Positions 25,913-34,502 of a stretch of DNA of 64,000 nucleotides are shown in pieces (the stretch's first letter is position 1; each line of letters starts with the position of its first letter). Both the position numbers and the translations under genes were made by a program. The notes under the pieces were generated by a model, which saw nothing but the letters and a program-made list of their open reading frames with translations, was not told where the DNA came from and did not search any database. Origin of the DNA: Streptomyces sp. NRRL F-6676 (GTDB lineage: Bacteria; Actinomycetota; Actinomycetes; Streptomycetales; Streptomycetaceae); assembly GCF_000725625.1 (NCBI RefSeq), contig NZ_JOHS01000002.1, positions 178,960 through 242,959 on the forward strand. Reading direction: 5' to 3'.

Positions 25913-26413
25913 ATGAGTGAGCGAGTGCCCGCGCCGGGAGGTCTGGCCCTGGTGCAGGACCTGGTGAACACGCTGGACCTCGAATCGGGCGCCGACTCGC
26001 TCGACACGGCGGAGGGCAGGGCGCGCTTCGGGCTGGCCGGGGAGCGGGAGACGGCGGCGGCGCGGGAGTTGCGGGAGGCGCTGCGGGCGACCCTGCTGGC
26101 CCACGCGGGCCACCCGCCCCACCGGGAGACCGCCCCGCTGGACGTGCTGCTGGCCGAAGCACCCCTGGTGGTGACCGTCGGCACGGACGGCACGGCGTCC
26201 CTGGCCCCGACGGATCCCCGCCCCCTCACCTCCCGCGTGGCGGCGGCCATCGCGGAGGCACTGGTGGCAGGCACCTGGCCCCGCCTGAAGGCCTGCGAGG
26301 CGACCGACTGCCACTGGGCGTACTACGACCGCAGCCCGGCGGCTCGCGGCCGCTGGTGCTCGATGTCGTCCTGCGGCGCGAGAGCGAAGATGCGCCGCTA
26401 CAGAGCGAAGTAG
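25913..26413 (+). CDS. CGNR zinc-finger / ABATE-domain regulator
   Basis: 166 residues. N-terminal ABATE-like region (LALVQDLVNTLDLESG, RELREALRATLLAHAG) and a C-terminal CGNR zinc finger: LKACEATDCHWAYYDRSPAARGRWCSMSSCGARAKMRRYR, with the four Cys ligands and the CGxRAK signature. Family members are presumed stress-related DNA-binding regulators, often of adjacent genes; the divergent VOC pair is a natural candidate target. ATG at 25913. Confidence 0.88.
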   Translation: MSERVPAPGGLALVQDLVNTLDLESGADSLDTAEGRARFGLAGERETAAARELREALRATLLAHAGHPPHRETAPLDVLLAEAPLVVTVGTDGTASLAPTDPRPLTSRVAAAIAEALVAGTWPRLKACEATDCHWAYYDRSPAARGRWCSMSSCGARAKMRRYRAK

Positions 26414-26432
26414 AAAGAGGGGAGGGGGGCGC

Positions 26433-26575
26433 CCCATAAGGGGCGCGGGGAACCGCGCGGCGCACCCCCACCGGCCGTCAGCCGACAACGCACCCCCCGG
26501 GGTCCAAGGGGCGGCGCCCCTTGAAGGGACGGGAAGGGTAGGGGCGGAGGGGGCGAAAACCCCTCCCCGCACGCC
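26433..26575 (+). repeat. Composite intergenic palindromic repeat, copy 3
   Basis: Reads AAGGGGCGCGGGGAACCGCG, CCACCGGCCGTCAGCCGAC, GGGGTCCAAGGGGCGGCGCC and a GGGACGGGAAGGGTAGGGG run ending GGGGGCGAAAACCCC. Fills the gap between the convergent CGNR and acyl-CoA dehydrogenase genes and probably terminates both. Confidence 0.85.
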
Positions 26576-26592
26576 CCCTCCCCGGAAAACCG

Positions 26593-27750
26593 CTACGGCA
26601 GGTTCCGCGCCATCACGATCCGCTGCACCTGATTCGTGCCCTCGTAGATCTGCGTGATCTTCGCATCCCGCATCATCCGCTCGACCGGGTAGTCGCGCGT
26701 GTACCCGTACCCCCCGAGCAACTGAACGGCGTCCGTGGTGACCTCCATGGCGACGTCCGAGGCGAAGCACTTCGCGGCGGCGCCCTGGAAGGTGAGGTCG
26801 GCATCGCCACGCTCGGACTTGGCCGCGGCGGCGTAGGTGAGCTGCCGCGCGGCCTCGATCTTCATCGCCATGTCGGCGAGCATGAACTGGATCCCCTGGA
26901 AGTCGCCGATCGGCTTGCCGAACTGCTTGCGCTCCTTCACGTACCCCTTGGCGTAGTCGAGCGCCCCCTGCGCGATCCCGAGCGCCTGCGCGGCGATGGT
27001 GATGCGGGTGTGGTCGAGCGTCTTCATCGCCGTGGCGAAGCCGGTGCCCTCCGCGCCGATCATGCGGTCGGCGGGGATGCGGACGTTGTCGAGGTAGACC
27101 TCGCGGGTCGGGGAGCCCTTGATGCCGAGCTTCTTCTCCGGGGCGCCGAAGGAGACGCCCTCGTCGGACTTCTCCACCACGAACGCGGAGATGCCCTTGG
27201 ACCGCTTCTCCGGGTCGGTGACGGCCATCACCGTGTAGTACTCGGAGACGCCCGCGTTGGTGATCCAGCGCTTCACGCCGTTGAGGACGTAGGTGTCGCC
27301 GTCGCGGACCGCGCGGGTCTTCATGCCGGCCGCGTCGGAGCCCGCGTCCGGCTCGGAGAGGCAGTAGGAGAACATCGCGTCGCCCTTGGCGAGCGGGCCC
27401 AGGTACTTCTTCTTCAGCTCCTCGGAGCCGGAGAGGATCACCGGCAGCGAGCCCAGCTTGTTGACGGCCGGGATGAGGGAGGAGGACGCGCAGACGCGGG
27501 CCACCTCCTCGATCACGATGACCGTGGCCAGCGCGTCGGCGCCCGCGCCGCCGTAGCTCTCGGGGACGTGCACGGCGTGCAGGTCGTTCGCGGTCAGCGC
27601 GTCCAGCGCCTCCTGCGGGAAGCGGGCCTCCTCGTCCACCGCGGCGGCGTACGGCGCGATCTTCGCCTCCGCCAGCGAACGGATCGCGTCGCGGAGCATG
27701 TCGTGCTCCTCCGACGGGCGGTACAGGTCGAAGTCAGCCGATCCGGCCAA
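26593..27750 (-). CDS. Acyl-CoA dehydrogenase
   Basis: 385 residues. FAD enzyme of fatty-acid or branched acyl-CoA oxidation. Signatures: SYCLSEPDAGSDAAGMKTRA, WITNAGVSEYYTVMA, KLGIKGSPTREVYLDNVRIP, FGKPIGDFQGIQFMLADM, QLLGGYGYTRDYPVERMMRDAKITQIYEGTNQVQR, where the Glu of YEGTNQ is the usual catalytic base in short-chain enzymes. The start appears to be TTG at 27750; no in-frame ATG or GTG fits as well. A candidate operator lies just upstream (27808-27824). In mycobacteria the similar gene fadE25 also lies near purEK. Confidence 0.92.
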   Translation of the reverse strand: MAGSADFDLYRPSEEHDMLRDAIRSLAEAKIAPYAAAVDEEARFPQEALDALTANDLHAVHVPESYGGAGADALATVIVIEEVARVCASSSLIPAVNKLGSLPVILSGSEELKKKYLGPLAKGDAMFSYCLSEPDAGSDAAGMKTRAVRDGDTYVLNGVKRWITNAGVSEYYTVMAVTDPEKRSKGISAFVVEKSDEGVSFGAPEKKLGIKGSPTREVYLDNVRIPADRMIGAEGTGFATAMKTLDHTRITIAAQALGIAQGALDYAKGYVKERKQFGKPIGDFQGIQFMLADMAMKIEAARQLTYAAAAKSERGDADLTFQGAAAKCFASDVAMEVTTDAVQLLGGYGYTRDYPVERMMRDAKITQIYEGTNQVQRIVMARNLP

Positions 27751-27807
27751 GGTCTCTCACGCTCCCAGAATGCTGCGGCGGCGACGCCGGTGCTGCGGCG
27801 ATGACGC

Positions 27808-27824
27808 TAACTACCGTTAAGTAA
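27808..27824. promoter_or_regulatory. Possible operator in divergent ACAD / UDP-glucose dehydrogenase region
   Basis: TAACTACCGTTAAGTAA is strikingly AT-rich for this genome, with TAAC and GTTA arms as expected for TetR-type sites. It lies 58-74 bases upstream of the acyl-CoA dehydrogenase start. No regulator gene is adjacent, so the assignment is tentative. Confidence 0.35.
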
Positions 27825-27959
27825 CCCGAATTCTAGAGCCCGTCCGCGTCCCTGGACAGGTGAGTTCGACAACAACGGGAAGGCGACCGGCGAAGTGGCC
27901 CGTCCCCGCCCCGGATATGCTCGGGCGCGCACAATCGGCCGGACACCCCTGGAGCAGCC

Positions 27960-29303
27960 ATGGCCCTGAAGATCACCGTGATCGGCACCGGTTATCTCGG
28001 CGCGACGCATGCCGCGGCCATGGCCGAACTGGGGTTCGAGGTGCTGGGGCTCGACGTGGTGCCCGAGAAGATCGCCATGCTGGAGCGCGGCGAGACGCCG
28101 ATGTACGAGCCGGGCCTGGAGGCGCTGCTGCGCCGGCACGTCGCCGGGATCGAGGGCTCGACCGGCCGGCTCCGCTTCACCCTGGACTGGGCCGAGGCCG
28201 CCGACTTCGGCGACATCCACTTCGTCTGCGTGAACACCCCGCAGAAGCACGGCGAGTACGCGTGCGACATGTCGTACGTGGACTCCGCCGTCGAGTCGCT
28301 CGCCCCGCATCTGAAGCGGCCCGCGCTGGTGGTCGGCAAGTCCACCGTGCCGGTGGGCTCCGCGGACCGGCTCGCGGCCCGCCTCGCCGAGCTGGCGCCG
28401 GTCGGCGAGCAGGCGGAGCTGGCCTGGAACCCGGAGTTCCTGCGCGAGGGGTTCGCCGTCGAGGACACGCTGCACCCCGACCGCATCGTCATCGGCGTGC
28501 GCAGCGAGCGCGCGGAGGCGCTGCTGCGCGAGGTGTACGCGACGCCGGTGGGGGAGGGCTCGCCGTTCGTGGTGACCGACTTCCCGACCGCCGAGCTGGT
28601 GAAGACCTCCGCCAACTCCTTCCTCGCCACGAAGATCTCCTTCATCAACGCCATGGCCGAGGTGTGCGAGGCCGCCGACGGCGACGTGGCCAAGCTGGCC
28701 GAGGCGATCGGCTACGACGACCGGATCGGCCGCAAGTTCCTGCGGGCCGGGATCGGCTTCGGCGGCGGCTGCCTGCCCAAGGACATCCGCGCGTTCATGG
28801 CCCGCGCGGGCGAGCTCGGCGCCGACCAGGCGCTGACCTTCCTGCGCGAGATCGACTCCATCAACATGCGCCAGCGCGGCCGCATGGTCGAGCTGGCCCG
28901 GCAGGCGCTGGGCGGCGGCCCGTTCCTGGGCAAGCGGGTCGCGGTCCTCGGCGCGACGTTCAAGCCGGACTCCGACGACGTACGCGACTCACCGGCCCTC
29001 AACGTCGCCGGCCAGATCCATCTCCAGGGCGGCCAGGTCACGATCTACGACCCCAAGGGCATGGACAACGCCGCCCGCCTCTTCCCCACCCTGACCTACG
29101 CCCCCTCCGCCCTGGAGGCGGTCCGCGGCGCCGACGTCGTCCTGCACCTGACGGAATGGCGCGAGTTCCGCGAACTCGACCCGGCGGTCCTCGGCGAGGT
29201 CACCGCCACCCGCCTCCTCCTCGACGGCCGCAACGCCCTCGACGCCGACCTCTGGCGCAAGGCCGGCTGGACGTACCGCGCGATGGGCCGCCCGACGGCG
29301 TAG
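27960..29303 (+). CDS. UDP-glucose 6-dehydrogenase
   Basis: 447 residues. Oxidises UDP-glucose to UDP-glucuronate with two NAD+. N-terminal Rossmann fold ITVIGTGYLGATHAAAMAELG, then VCVNTPQKHGEYACDMSYV, VVGKSTVPVGS, LAWNPEFLREGFAVEDTLHPDRIVIG, the catalytic Cys in GIGFGGGCLPKDIRAF (near residue 265), and the C-terminal domain VAVLGATFKPDSDDVRDSPAL. ATG at 27960. Probably supplies uronic acid for envelope glycans made by neighbouring glycosyltransferases. Confidence 0.95.
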   Translation: MALKITVIGTGYLGATHAAAMAELGFEVLGLDVVPEKIAMLERGETPMYEPGLEALLRRHVAGIEGSTGRLRFTLDWAEAADFGDIHFVCVNTPQKHGEYACDMSYVDSAVESLAPHLKRPALVVGKSTVPVGSADRLAARLAELAPVGEQAELAWNPEFLREGFAVEDTLHPDRIVIGVRSERAEALLREVYATPVGEGSPFVVTDFPTAELVKTSANSFLATKISFINAMAEVCEAADGDVAKLAEAIGYDDRIGRKFLRAGIGFGGGCLPKDIRAFMARAGELGADQALTFLREIDSINMRQRGRMVELARQALGGGPFLGKRVAVLGATFKPDSDDVRDSPALNVAGQIHLQGGQVTIYDPKGMDNAARLFPTLTYAPSALEAVRGADVVLHLTEWREFRELDPAVLGEVTATRLLLDGRNALDADLWRKAGWTYRAMGRPTA

Positions 29304-29314
29304 GGGGACCGCGC

Positions 29315-29452
29315 CCCAAAGGGGCGCGGGGAACTGCGCGAGAAGCCCCACCGGCCGTCAGCCGACCACGCACCCGCGGGGTCCAAGGGGCGGAGCCCCT
29401 TGAGGGATGGGAAGGGTAGGGGCGGCGGGGGCGAGAGAGCCCCCACCGCAAC
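29315..29452 (+). repeat. Composite intergenic palindromic repeat, copy 4
   Basis: AAAGGGGCGCGGGGAACTGC, CCCCACCGGCCGTCAGCCGA, GGGGTCCAAGGGGCGGAGCC and the purine run ending GGGGGCGAGAGAGCCCCC. Lies between convergent UDP-glucose dehydrogenase and LCP 2 genes. Near-identical to copy 3. Confidence 0.85.
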
Positions 29453-29458
29453 GCCCCC

Positions 29459-31024
29459 CTACGGGCACACCACCTCGTCGCCCTTCACCACCTCCGGGTC
29501 GTCGGAGGACGGGGTCGGGGCGACCTTCACCTTGCGTACGTCCTTGAAGTCCGTGCCCACCGTGACCTTCAGGACCGGGCCCTGGCCCGGGACCGCCCGC
29601 AGTTCGCTGCCCGGCAGCGCCGTGGACAGCGACCGCGCCGACCGGTCCCAGCGCGGGTCGTACTCGACGACCGTGCGCCGCACATCGTGCGCGACCGCGT
29701 CCGCCGGCTGCGCCGCCGACCGGAACCCCAGCCCCGTCAGCGCCCGGTCCACCCGCCCGGCCAGCCCCTTCGTCGTCGTCCCGTTCAGCACCCGCAGCCG
29801 GATCTGCTGCGGCGGCACCTCCACCGTCGGCGTCCGGTCCACCGGCGCCTTCCGGTGCGGCGCCGCCAGCGGCCGGTCCTCGCGCAGCGCGTCGAACAGC
29901 TTGCGCGCCTTCTCCTCGTCCCACTTCAGCGTCGAGCCGATCCCCTTCACCGGGAACGCCATCTCCGCGATCGGCACGGTCGTGAACTCCGACGACGACG
30001 GCGAGAAGTTCCGCATCGCCCGCCCCAGGTCGAGGAGTTCGTCCGCCCCGAACCCCTTGTCCGCGCGCACCGACCCGAGCACGGCCCGCGTCACGTCCCG
30101 GAACTTCATCGGGTTGAGCAGCACCCCGGAGGACGTCGTCCGCTCCAGCAGGGCGGCCAGAAAGCGCTGCTGACGCCGCATCCGGCCGAGGTCGGAGGCC
30201 CCGTCGGCGTGCCGGGAGCGCACGTACTGAAGCGCCTGCCCGCCGGTCAGCCGGTGCGTGCCGGCGGGCAGGTCGAGGCCGGTGTACGAGTCCTTCAGCG
30301 GTTCCGGCGTGCACACCTGCACCCCGCCGAGCACGTCCACCGTCCGCATGAAGCTGGTGAAGTCGACCTCCACGTAGTGGTCGATCTTCAGGTCGGTCAT
30401 GTGCTCGACGGTGCTCACCGTCAGATTCGGTCCGCCCTCGGCGTACGCCGCGTTGAGGCGGACCGGGTGCGCGGCCCGCTGCTGCCCCGTCCTCGGGTCG
30501 GTGCGCGCGGGCACCTCGGCGTAGGAGTCGCGGGGCAGGCTGACGACGCTGGCCCGCTCCCGGTCGGCCGAGACGTGCACGATCATCATGGTGTCCGTGC
30601 AGTGGCAGGGCGCCCCGCCGAGATGGAAGTCGCGGCGCTCGGCGGCGGTGAGCCGGTCGCGGCCGTCGGTGCCGACCAGCAGCACGTTCATGCCGTGGCC
30701 CGCCGCGGGGCGGTTCTTCATGTCGCGGAACGCGTCGACCCGGTCGATGTCCGACTCGATGCTGCTGACCACCGCGTGCCCGATGCCGGCGGAGGCGAGG
30801 ACGACCACGGAGAGCGTGGTCGCCATCCGCGTCGCCCACCGCGGCCTGCCCCGCCGCAGCCGGGGCCGCCCGACGCCGCCCGGCCGCCGCCGGCCCGCCG
30901 CCCGCAACGGCGCGGCGGCACCCGGCCGGGACGGCACCGGCGCACCGGCACCGGGCCGGGGCGGCACGGGCGCGGGCGGCCGGTGGGGCGGCGGGGGCAC
31001 GGGAGGCTCGGACGGTGCGGGCAC
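29459..31024 (-). CDS. LCP-family cell-wall glycopolymer ligase 2, with LytR_C domain
   Basis: 521 residues. Pro/Arg-rich cytoplasmic tail (about 70 residues), membrane helix TLSVVVLASAGIGHAVVSS, LCP domain (NVLLVGTDGRDR, CTDTMMIVHVSADR, VSLPRDSYAEVP, RLNAAYAEGGP, HYVEVDFTSFMRTVDVLGG, LQYVRSRHADGASDLGRMRRQQ) and a C-terminal LytR_C domain (IRLRVLNGTTTKGLAGRVDRALTGLGF). GTG at 31024 is chosen for GGAGG eight bases upstream. Diverges from the GT2 gene. Probably attaches a wall polymer to peptidoglycan. Confidence 0.92.
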   Translation of the reverse strand: MPAPSEPPVPPPPHRPPAPVPPRPGAGAPVPSRPGAAAPLRAAGRRRPGGVGRPRLRRGRPRWATRMATTLSVVVLASAGIGHAVVSSIESDIDRVDAFRDMKNRPAAGHGMNVLLVGTDGRDRLTAAERRDFHLGGAPCHCTDTMMIVHVSADRERASVVSLPRDSYAEVPARTDPRTGQQRAAHPVRLNAAYAEGGPNLTVSTVEHMTDLKIDHYVEVDFTSFMRTVDVLGGVQVCTPEPLKDSYTGLDLPAGTHRLTGGQALQYVRSRHADGASDLGRMRRQQRFLAALLERTTSSGVLLNPMKFRDVTRAVLGSVRADKGFGADELLDLGRAMRNFSPSSSEFTTVPIAEMAFPVKGIGSTLKWDEEKARKLFDALREDRPLAAPHRKAPVDRTPTVEVPPQQIRLRVLNGTTTKGLAGRVDRALTGLGFRSAAQPADAVAHDVRRTVVEYDPRWDRSARSLSTALPGSELRAVPGQGPVLKVTVGTDFKDVRKVKVAPTPSSDDPEVVKGDEVVCP

Positions 31025-31151
31025 GGGGGACACCTCCGTGACGAGGGGGCCTGAACCGTGAGCACGGTATGCCCATACGATCTGCGGCCCGCCGCAGCAA
31101 CCCGGCGGCGCGCACCCGTGTCCCCCGATCGCGGTAACGTGAGCACCGATT

Positions 31152-31213
31152 CGGATGAGAACTCTCCGGACGAAGACCCCCGGACGACAATCCGGATGAA
31201 ACCCCCCGGACGA
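31152..31213 (+). repeat. Five CGGAYGA iterons before the GT2 gene
   Basis: CGGATGA or CGGACGA begins at 31152, 31167, 31181, 31193 and 31207, spaced 15, 14, 12 and 14 bases. The array ends 9 bases before the chosen ATG and lies in the divergent LCP 2 / GT2 interval. Confidence 0.8.
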
Positions 31214-31222
31214 AAAGACGAG

Positions 31223-32293
31223 ATGGGATCCCACCACGTGAGTCAGGTGCGCTCCGACGGGCAGCTCCCCGCCGTGTCCGTGATCATGCCCGTCCTCAAC
31301 GAGGAGCGGCACCTGCGCGGAGCCGTCACCGCGATCCTGGCCCAGGAGTACGCCGGCGAGATGGAGGTGGTCATCGCCCTCGGTCCCTCCGGCGACCGTA
31401 CGGACGAGATAGCCGCCGAACTGGTGCGCGAGGACGCGCGCGTGCACACCGTGCCCAACCCGACCGGCCGCACCCCCGCCGCGCTCAACGCCGCCATCAA
31501 GGCCTCCCGGCACCCGATCGTGGTCCGCGTCGACGGCCACGGCATGCTCTCGCCGAACTACATCGCCACCGCCGTACGCCTCCTCGAGGAGACCGGTGCG
31601 CAGAACGTCGGCGGCGTCATGCACGCCGAGGGCGAGAACGACTGGGAGCGCGCGGTCGCCGCCGCCATGACCTCGAAGATCGGCGTCGGCAACGCGGCCT
31701 TCCACACCGGCGGCGAGGCCGCCCCCGCCGAGACGGTCTACCTCGGCGTCTTCCGCCGCGAGGCGCTGGAGCGGCAGGGCGGCTACAACGAGGAGTTCAT
31801 CCGCGCCCAGGACTGGGAGCTGAACTTCCGCATCCGCGAGGCGGGCGGCCTCATCTGGTTCTCGCCCGAGCTGCGGGTCTCCTACCGGCCACGCCCCAGC
31901 GTCCGGGCGCTGGCCAAGCAGTACAAGGACTACGGCCGCTGGCGACACGTGGTCGCCCGCTACCACGAGGGCTCGATCAACCTGCGCTACCTCGCCCCGC
32001 CGACCGCCGTGTGCGCGATCGCGGCGGGGATCGTGGTCGGCGCCGCCCTGACCCCGTGGGGCTATGTGATCCCTGCCGGCTATCTCGCGGCGATCGCCGC
32101 CGGGTCGCTGCCCGCGGGCAAGGGGCTGCCACTGAAGGCGCGGCTGCGGATCCCCGTCGCGCTGGCCACCATGCACATGTCGTGGGGCTGGGGCTTCCTG
32201 ACCAGCCCCCGCTCACTGGCCCGCAAGGTGATCGCCTCCCGCCGCCCGGCCGTGACCGCCCCGGACACGGACACCAGCACCGCCGTCGGCTGA
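31223..32293 (+). CDS. Family 2 glycosyltransferase (ExoA-like)
   Basis: 356 residues. GT-A domain: AVSVIMPVLNEERHLRGAVTAILAQ, then VVRVDGHGMLSPNYI as the DxD-like nucleotide-sugar site, GGVMHAEGENDWERAVAAAM, and QDWELNFRIREAGGLIWFSPEL (the ED-type acceptor motif). Hydrophobic helices in the last third (VCAIAAGIVVGAALTPWGYVI) suggest membrane attachment. Resembles ExoA-type transferases of succinoglycan synthesis. Start uncertain: ATG 31223, or GTG 31238; frames further upstream read through the iteron array. Donor and acceptor unknown. Confidence 0.88.
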   Translation: MGSHHVSQVRSDGQLPAVSVIMPVLNEERHLRGAVTAILAQEYAGEMEVVIALGPSGDRTDEIAAELVREDARVHTVPNPTGRTPAALNAAIKASRHPIVVRVDGHGMLSPNYIATAVRLLEETGAQNVGGVMHAEGENDWERAVAAAMTSKIGVGNAAFHTGGEAAPAETVYLGVFRREALERQGGYNEEFIRAQDWELNFRIREAGGLIWFSPELRVSYRPRPSVRALAKQYKDYGRWRHVVARYHEGSINLRYLAPPTAVCAIAAGIVVGAALTPWGYVIPAGYLAAIAAGSLPAGKGLPLKARLRIPVALATMHMSWGWGFLTSPRSLARKVIASRRPAVTAPDTDTSTAVG

Positions 32294-32327
32294 CCCGCCG
32301 CCGGCCGACCGTACGGCACCACGGAAG

Positions 32328-32368
32328 CGGGCCCCTCCCCGACGGCGAACGCGCCGGGGAGAGGCCCG
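32328..32368. terminator. Bidirectional hairpin between GT2 and LCP 3 genes
   Basis: CGGGCCCCTCCCCG pairs with CGGGGAGAGGCCCG (14 bp, one mismatch), loop 13 bases. Lies in the 84-base gap between the two stop codons. Confidence 0.8.
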
Positions 32369-32377
32369 AGTCGTGTC

Positions 32378-34159
32378 TCACCAGGTGTAGTTCGGGTCCA
32401 CCTTCATGCACGCCCCGGTGTCCGAGCCCTTGTCGAGCTTGGCGGACGAGGGCACCTTGTCGTCGTCCTCCGGCGCCTTGTAGGTGCTGCCCGAGCGCCA
32501 GTCGGCGCCCACGTACAGGGTGACGCCGGAGACGTCCGTCGACTTCTCCACCGCGTTCGTCGGGATGCCGAGCTCCTTGGCGACCCGCCGGGCGTCGCCC
32601 TCCAGGTCCGCGCTCGGATAGCGGACGACCGTGGTCTCCTCGGACGGCAGCGTGGCGCCGTCCGCCCTGGCCTGGGTGAAGCCCTTGCCCGCCAGCAGCT
32701 GCGTCACCTGCGTGGCCCGTCCGCCGACCGGGGCCAGCGCGTCGGTGCGGGTGCCGTTCACCACCTGCACGGAGATCTTGTCGTCGGCGGCGGCCGGGTC
32801 CGACGGCTTCTTCTCCTTGGCCTTCTTCTTGTCCTTGCCGTCCAGCGCCACGTCCTCGCGCACCAGACGGAACAGCTTGTCCGCGTCCTCCGGCTTGGGC
32901 AGCACCCGGTTGCCGTCGGAGGAGTACACCCACGGCATCGTCGTCATGCTGATCCGGTTGGTGGGGACCTTGCGCAGCTCCATGCTCAGGTCGTACAGCT
33001 TCTTCACGGTGCCGAGGCCGTCGTCGACGGTGAGCGACTTCGTGGCCGTCTCGGCGAGCTTGCGCATCTTGTTCGGGTTGCCCAGCGTGGCGTTCTCGCG
33101 CAGCTGGCGGACCATCGCGTTCATGTACTGGTGCTGCGCCTTGGTCCGCGCGATGTCGCTGCCGTCCTCGAACCCGTACCGGGTGCGCAGCCACTCCAGG
33201 GCCTGCTTGCCCTTGACGTACGTGGTGCCCTTCTTCAGCTTCAGGCCGGAGCCGTGGCCGGTCGAGGTGTGCGAGTAGACGTTCTTGTCGACGCAGACCG
33301 GGACGCCGCCGATGGCGTCGGCCATCGACACCACGCCCGCGAAGTCGACCATCATGAAGTGGTCGATGTGGATGCCGGTCAGCTTCTCCCAGGTGGCGAC
33401 CGTGCAGCCGGGGCCGCCGTGGTTCAGGGAGTCGTTCGTCATGGCCAGCGACGTGGTCGCCTGGTAGACCTTCTTGGTCTTGGGATCGGTGCACTTGGGC
33501 AGGTGCAGCAGGGTGTCGCGGGGCATGCTCACCACCGACATGTTGCTGCGGTCCGCCGAGACGTGCACCAGCATCTGCACGTCCGCGCGGGCGTCCCCGC
33601 CGAAGGTGTCCTTCGCGCCGCCGAGCTTCTGGTTCTCCTTGCTGTCGCGTGCGTCGGAGCCGATCAGCAGGATGTTCAGGGGGGTCTGGCCGGCCGCGTT
33701 GGGGGTGGGCTTGGCGGCGCGGTCCTTGGAGTCGCCGAGGTTGAGATCGTCCTTCTTGATGTTGGCGTTGAGGTGCTGGTAGTAGAGGTATCCGGCACCG
33801 GCGGTCCCGAGTATCACCACCGCCAGGACCGTCGCCGACCAGCGCAGCACCCGGCGTCTGCGGCGCGGCCGGCCCGCCGCGTTGCCGGACCCGTCGCCGT
33901 CGCCGTTCCCCGGGCCGCCGCCGCGCCGGTGGCCGCCGCCACGCGCGGCCGGGCCGCCGTCGCCGTCACCGTTCTGGGAGTGGGCGCCGCCGGTCTCCTT
34001 GGTGCCCTGCGCGGCACCGCCCCGGGCCTCGGCCCCCGGGGCGGTGCCGGTCCTGTCCCCGGCTCCGTCCCCCTCGTAGAGGTCTTCGTGCCAGCCGAGA
34101 TCACCGGCGTCCCGGGCGCGTGGTCGCGCCCCCTCTCCCCGCACACCGCTAGGCACCAT
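32378..34159 (-). CDS. LCP-family cell-wall glycopolymer ligase 3, with LytR_C domain
   Basis: 593 residues. About 100 Gly/Asp/Arg-rich cytoplasmic residues, membrane helix VLRWSATVLAVVILGTAGAGYLYY, LCP domain (NILLIGSDARDS, ADVQMLVHVSADR, VSMPRDTLLHLPKC, SLNHGGPGCTVATWEKLTGI, HFMMVDFAGVVSMADAIGG, LEWLRTRYGFEDGSDIARTKAQ) and LytR_C domain (ISVQVVNGTRTDALAPVGGR). Paired Cys in PKCTD and GPGCTV and in GVPVCVD may form disulfides outside the cell. ATG at 34159; a GTG at 34177 is possible. Confidence 0.92.
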   Translation of the reverse strand: MVPSGVRGEGARPRARDAGDLGWHEDLYEGDGAGDRTGTAPGAEARGGAAQGTKETGGAHSQNGDGDGGPAARGGGHRRGGGPGNGDGDGSGNAAGRPRRRRRVLRWSATVLAVVILGTAGAGYLYYQHLNANIKKDDLNLGDSKDRAAKPTPNAAGQTPLNILLIGSDARDSKENQKLGGAKDTFGGDARADVQMLVHVSADRSNMSVVSMPRDTLLHLPKCTDPKTKKVYQATTSLAMTNDSLNHGGPGCTVATWEKLTGIHIDHFMMVDFAGVVSMADAIGGVPVCVDKNVYSHTSTGHGSGLKLKKGTTYVKGKQALEWLRTRYGFEDGSDIARTKAQHQYMNAMVRQLRENATLGNPNKMRKLAETATKSLTVDDGLGTVKKLYDLSMELRKVPTNRISMTTMPWVYSSDGNRVLPKPEDADKLFRLVREDVALDGKDKKKAKEKKPSDPAAADDKISVQVVNGTRTDALAPVGGRATQVTQLLAGKGFTQARADGATLPSEETTVVRYPSADLEGDARRVAKELGIPTNAVEKSTDVSGVTLYVGADWRSGSTYKAPEDDDKVPSSAKLDKGSDTGACMKVDPNYTW

Positions 34160-34502
34160 CGCCGCCCTGCCTCCCACCCTGCGCCCGTCACACGGGTCCG
34201 TTCACGGTCCGGCCGGGCGCCCCGTCGCGCCCGGTCCGGACCATCGCCGTACGGTTGGACGCCCCACGCGCCCGACCGGATGTATCCGCGCGGGTAAGAA
34301 ACCGTGTCCGCCGTTTCTCGCGGCCGTACGGCTCCCCGCGTCCGGCCGGGCGCGCGGTGCGGCCCGGCCGGCGGCGGGAGCCTCCGTGTGGCACCCGCCC
34401 GATGTCCTCGCGTCCCGTTGGACGCCGCACACGCCGTACCGGATGGGCTCCGGCGGCGGTGCGTCTGCGCCCTGTTAGACGCGCAACGGCCCCGTCAGGT
34501 CA
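34160..34502. other. Intergenic region between LCP 4 and LCP 3
   Basis: 343 bases between two genes read in the same (minus) direction. No gene, strong hairpin or repeat recognised. It presumably holds the end of the LCP 4 transcript and the LCP 3 promoter. Confidence 0.5.
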
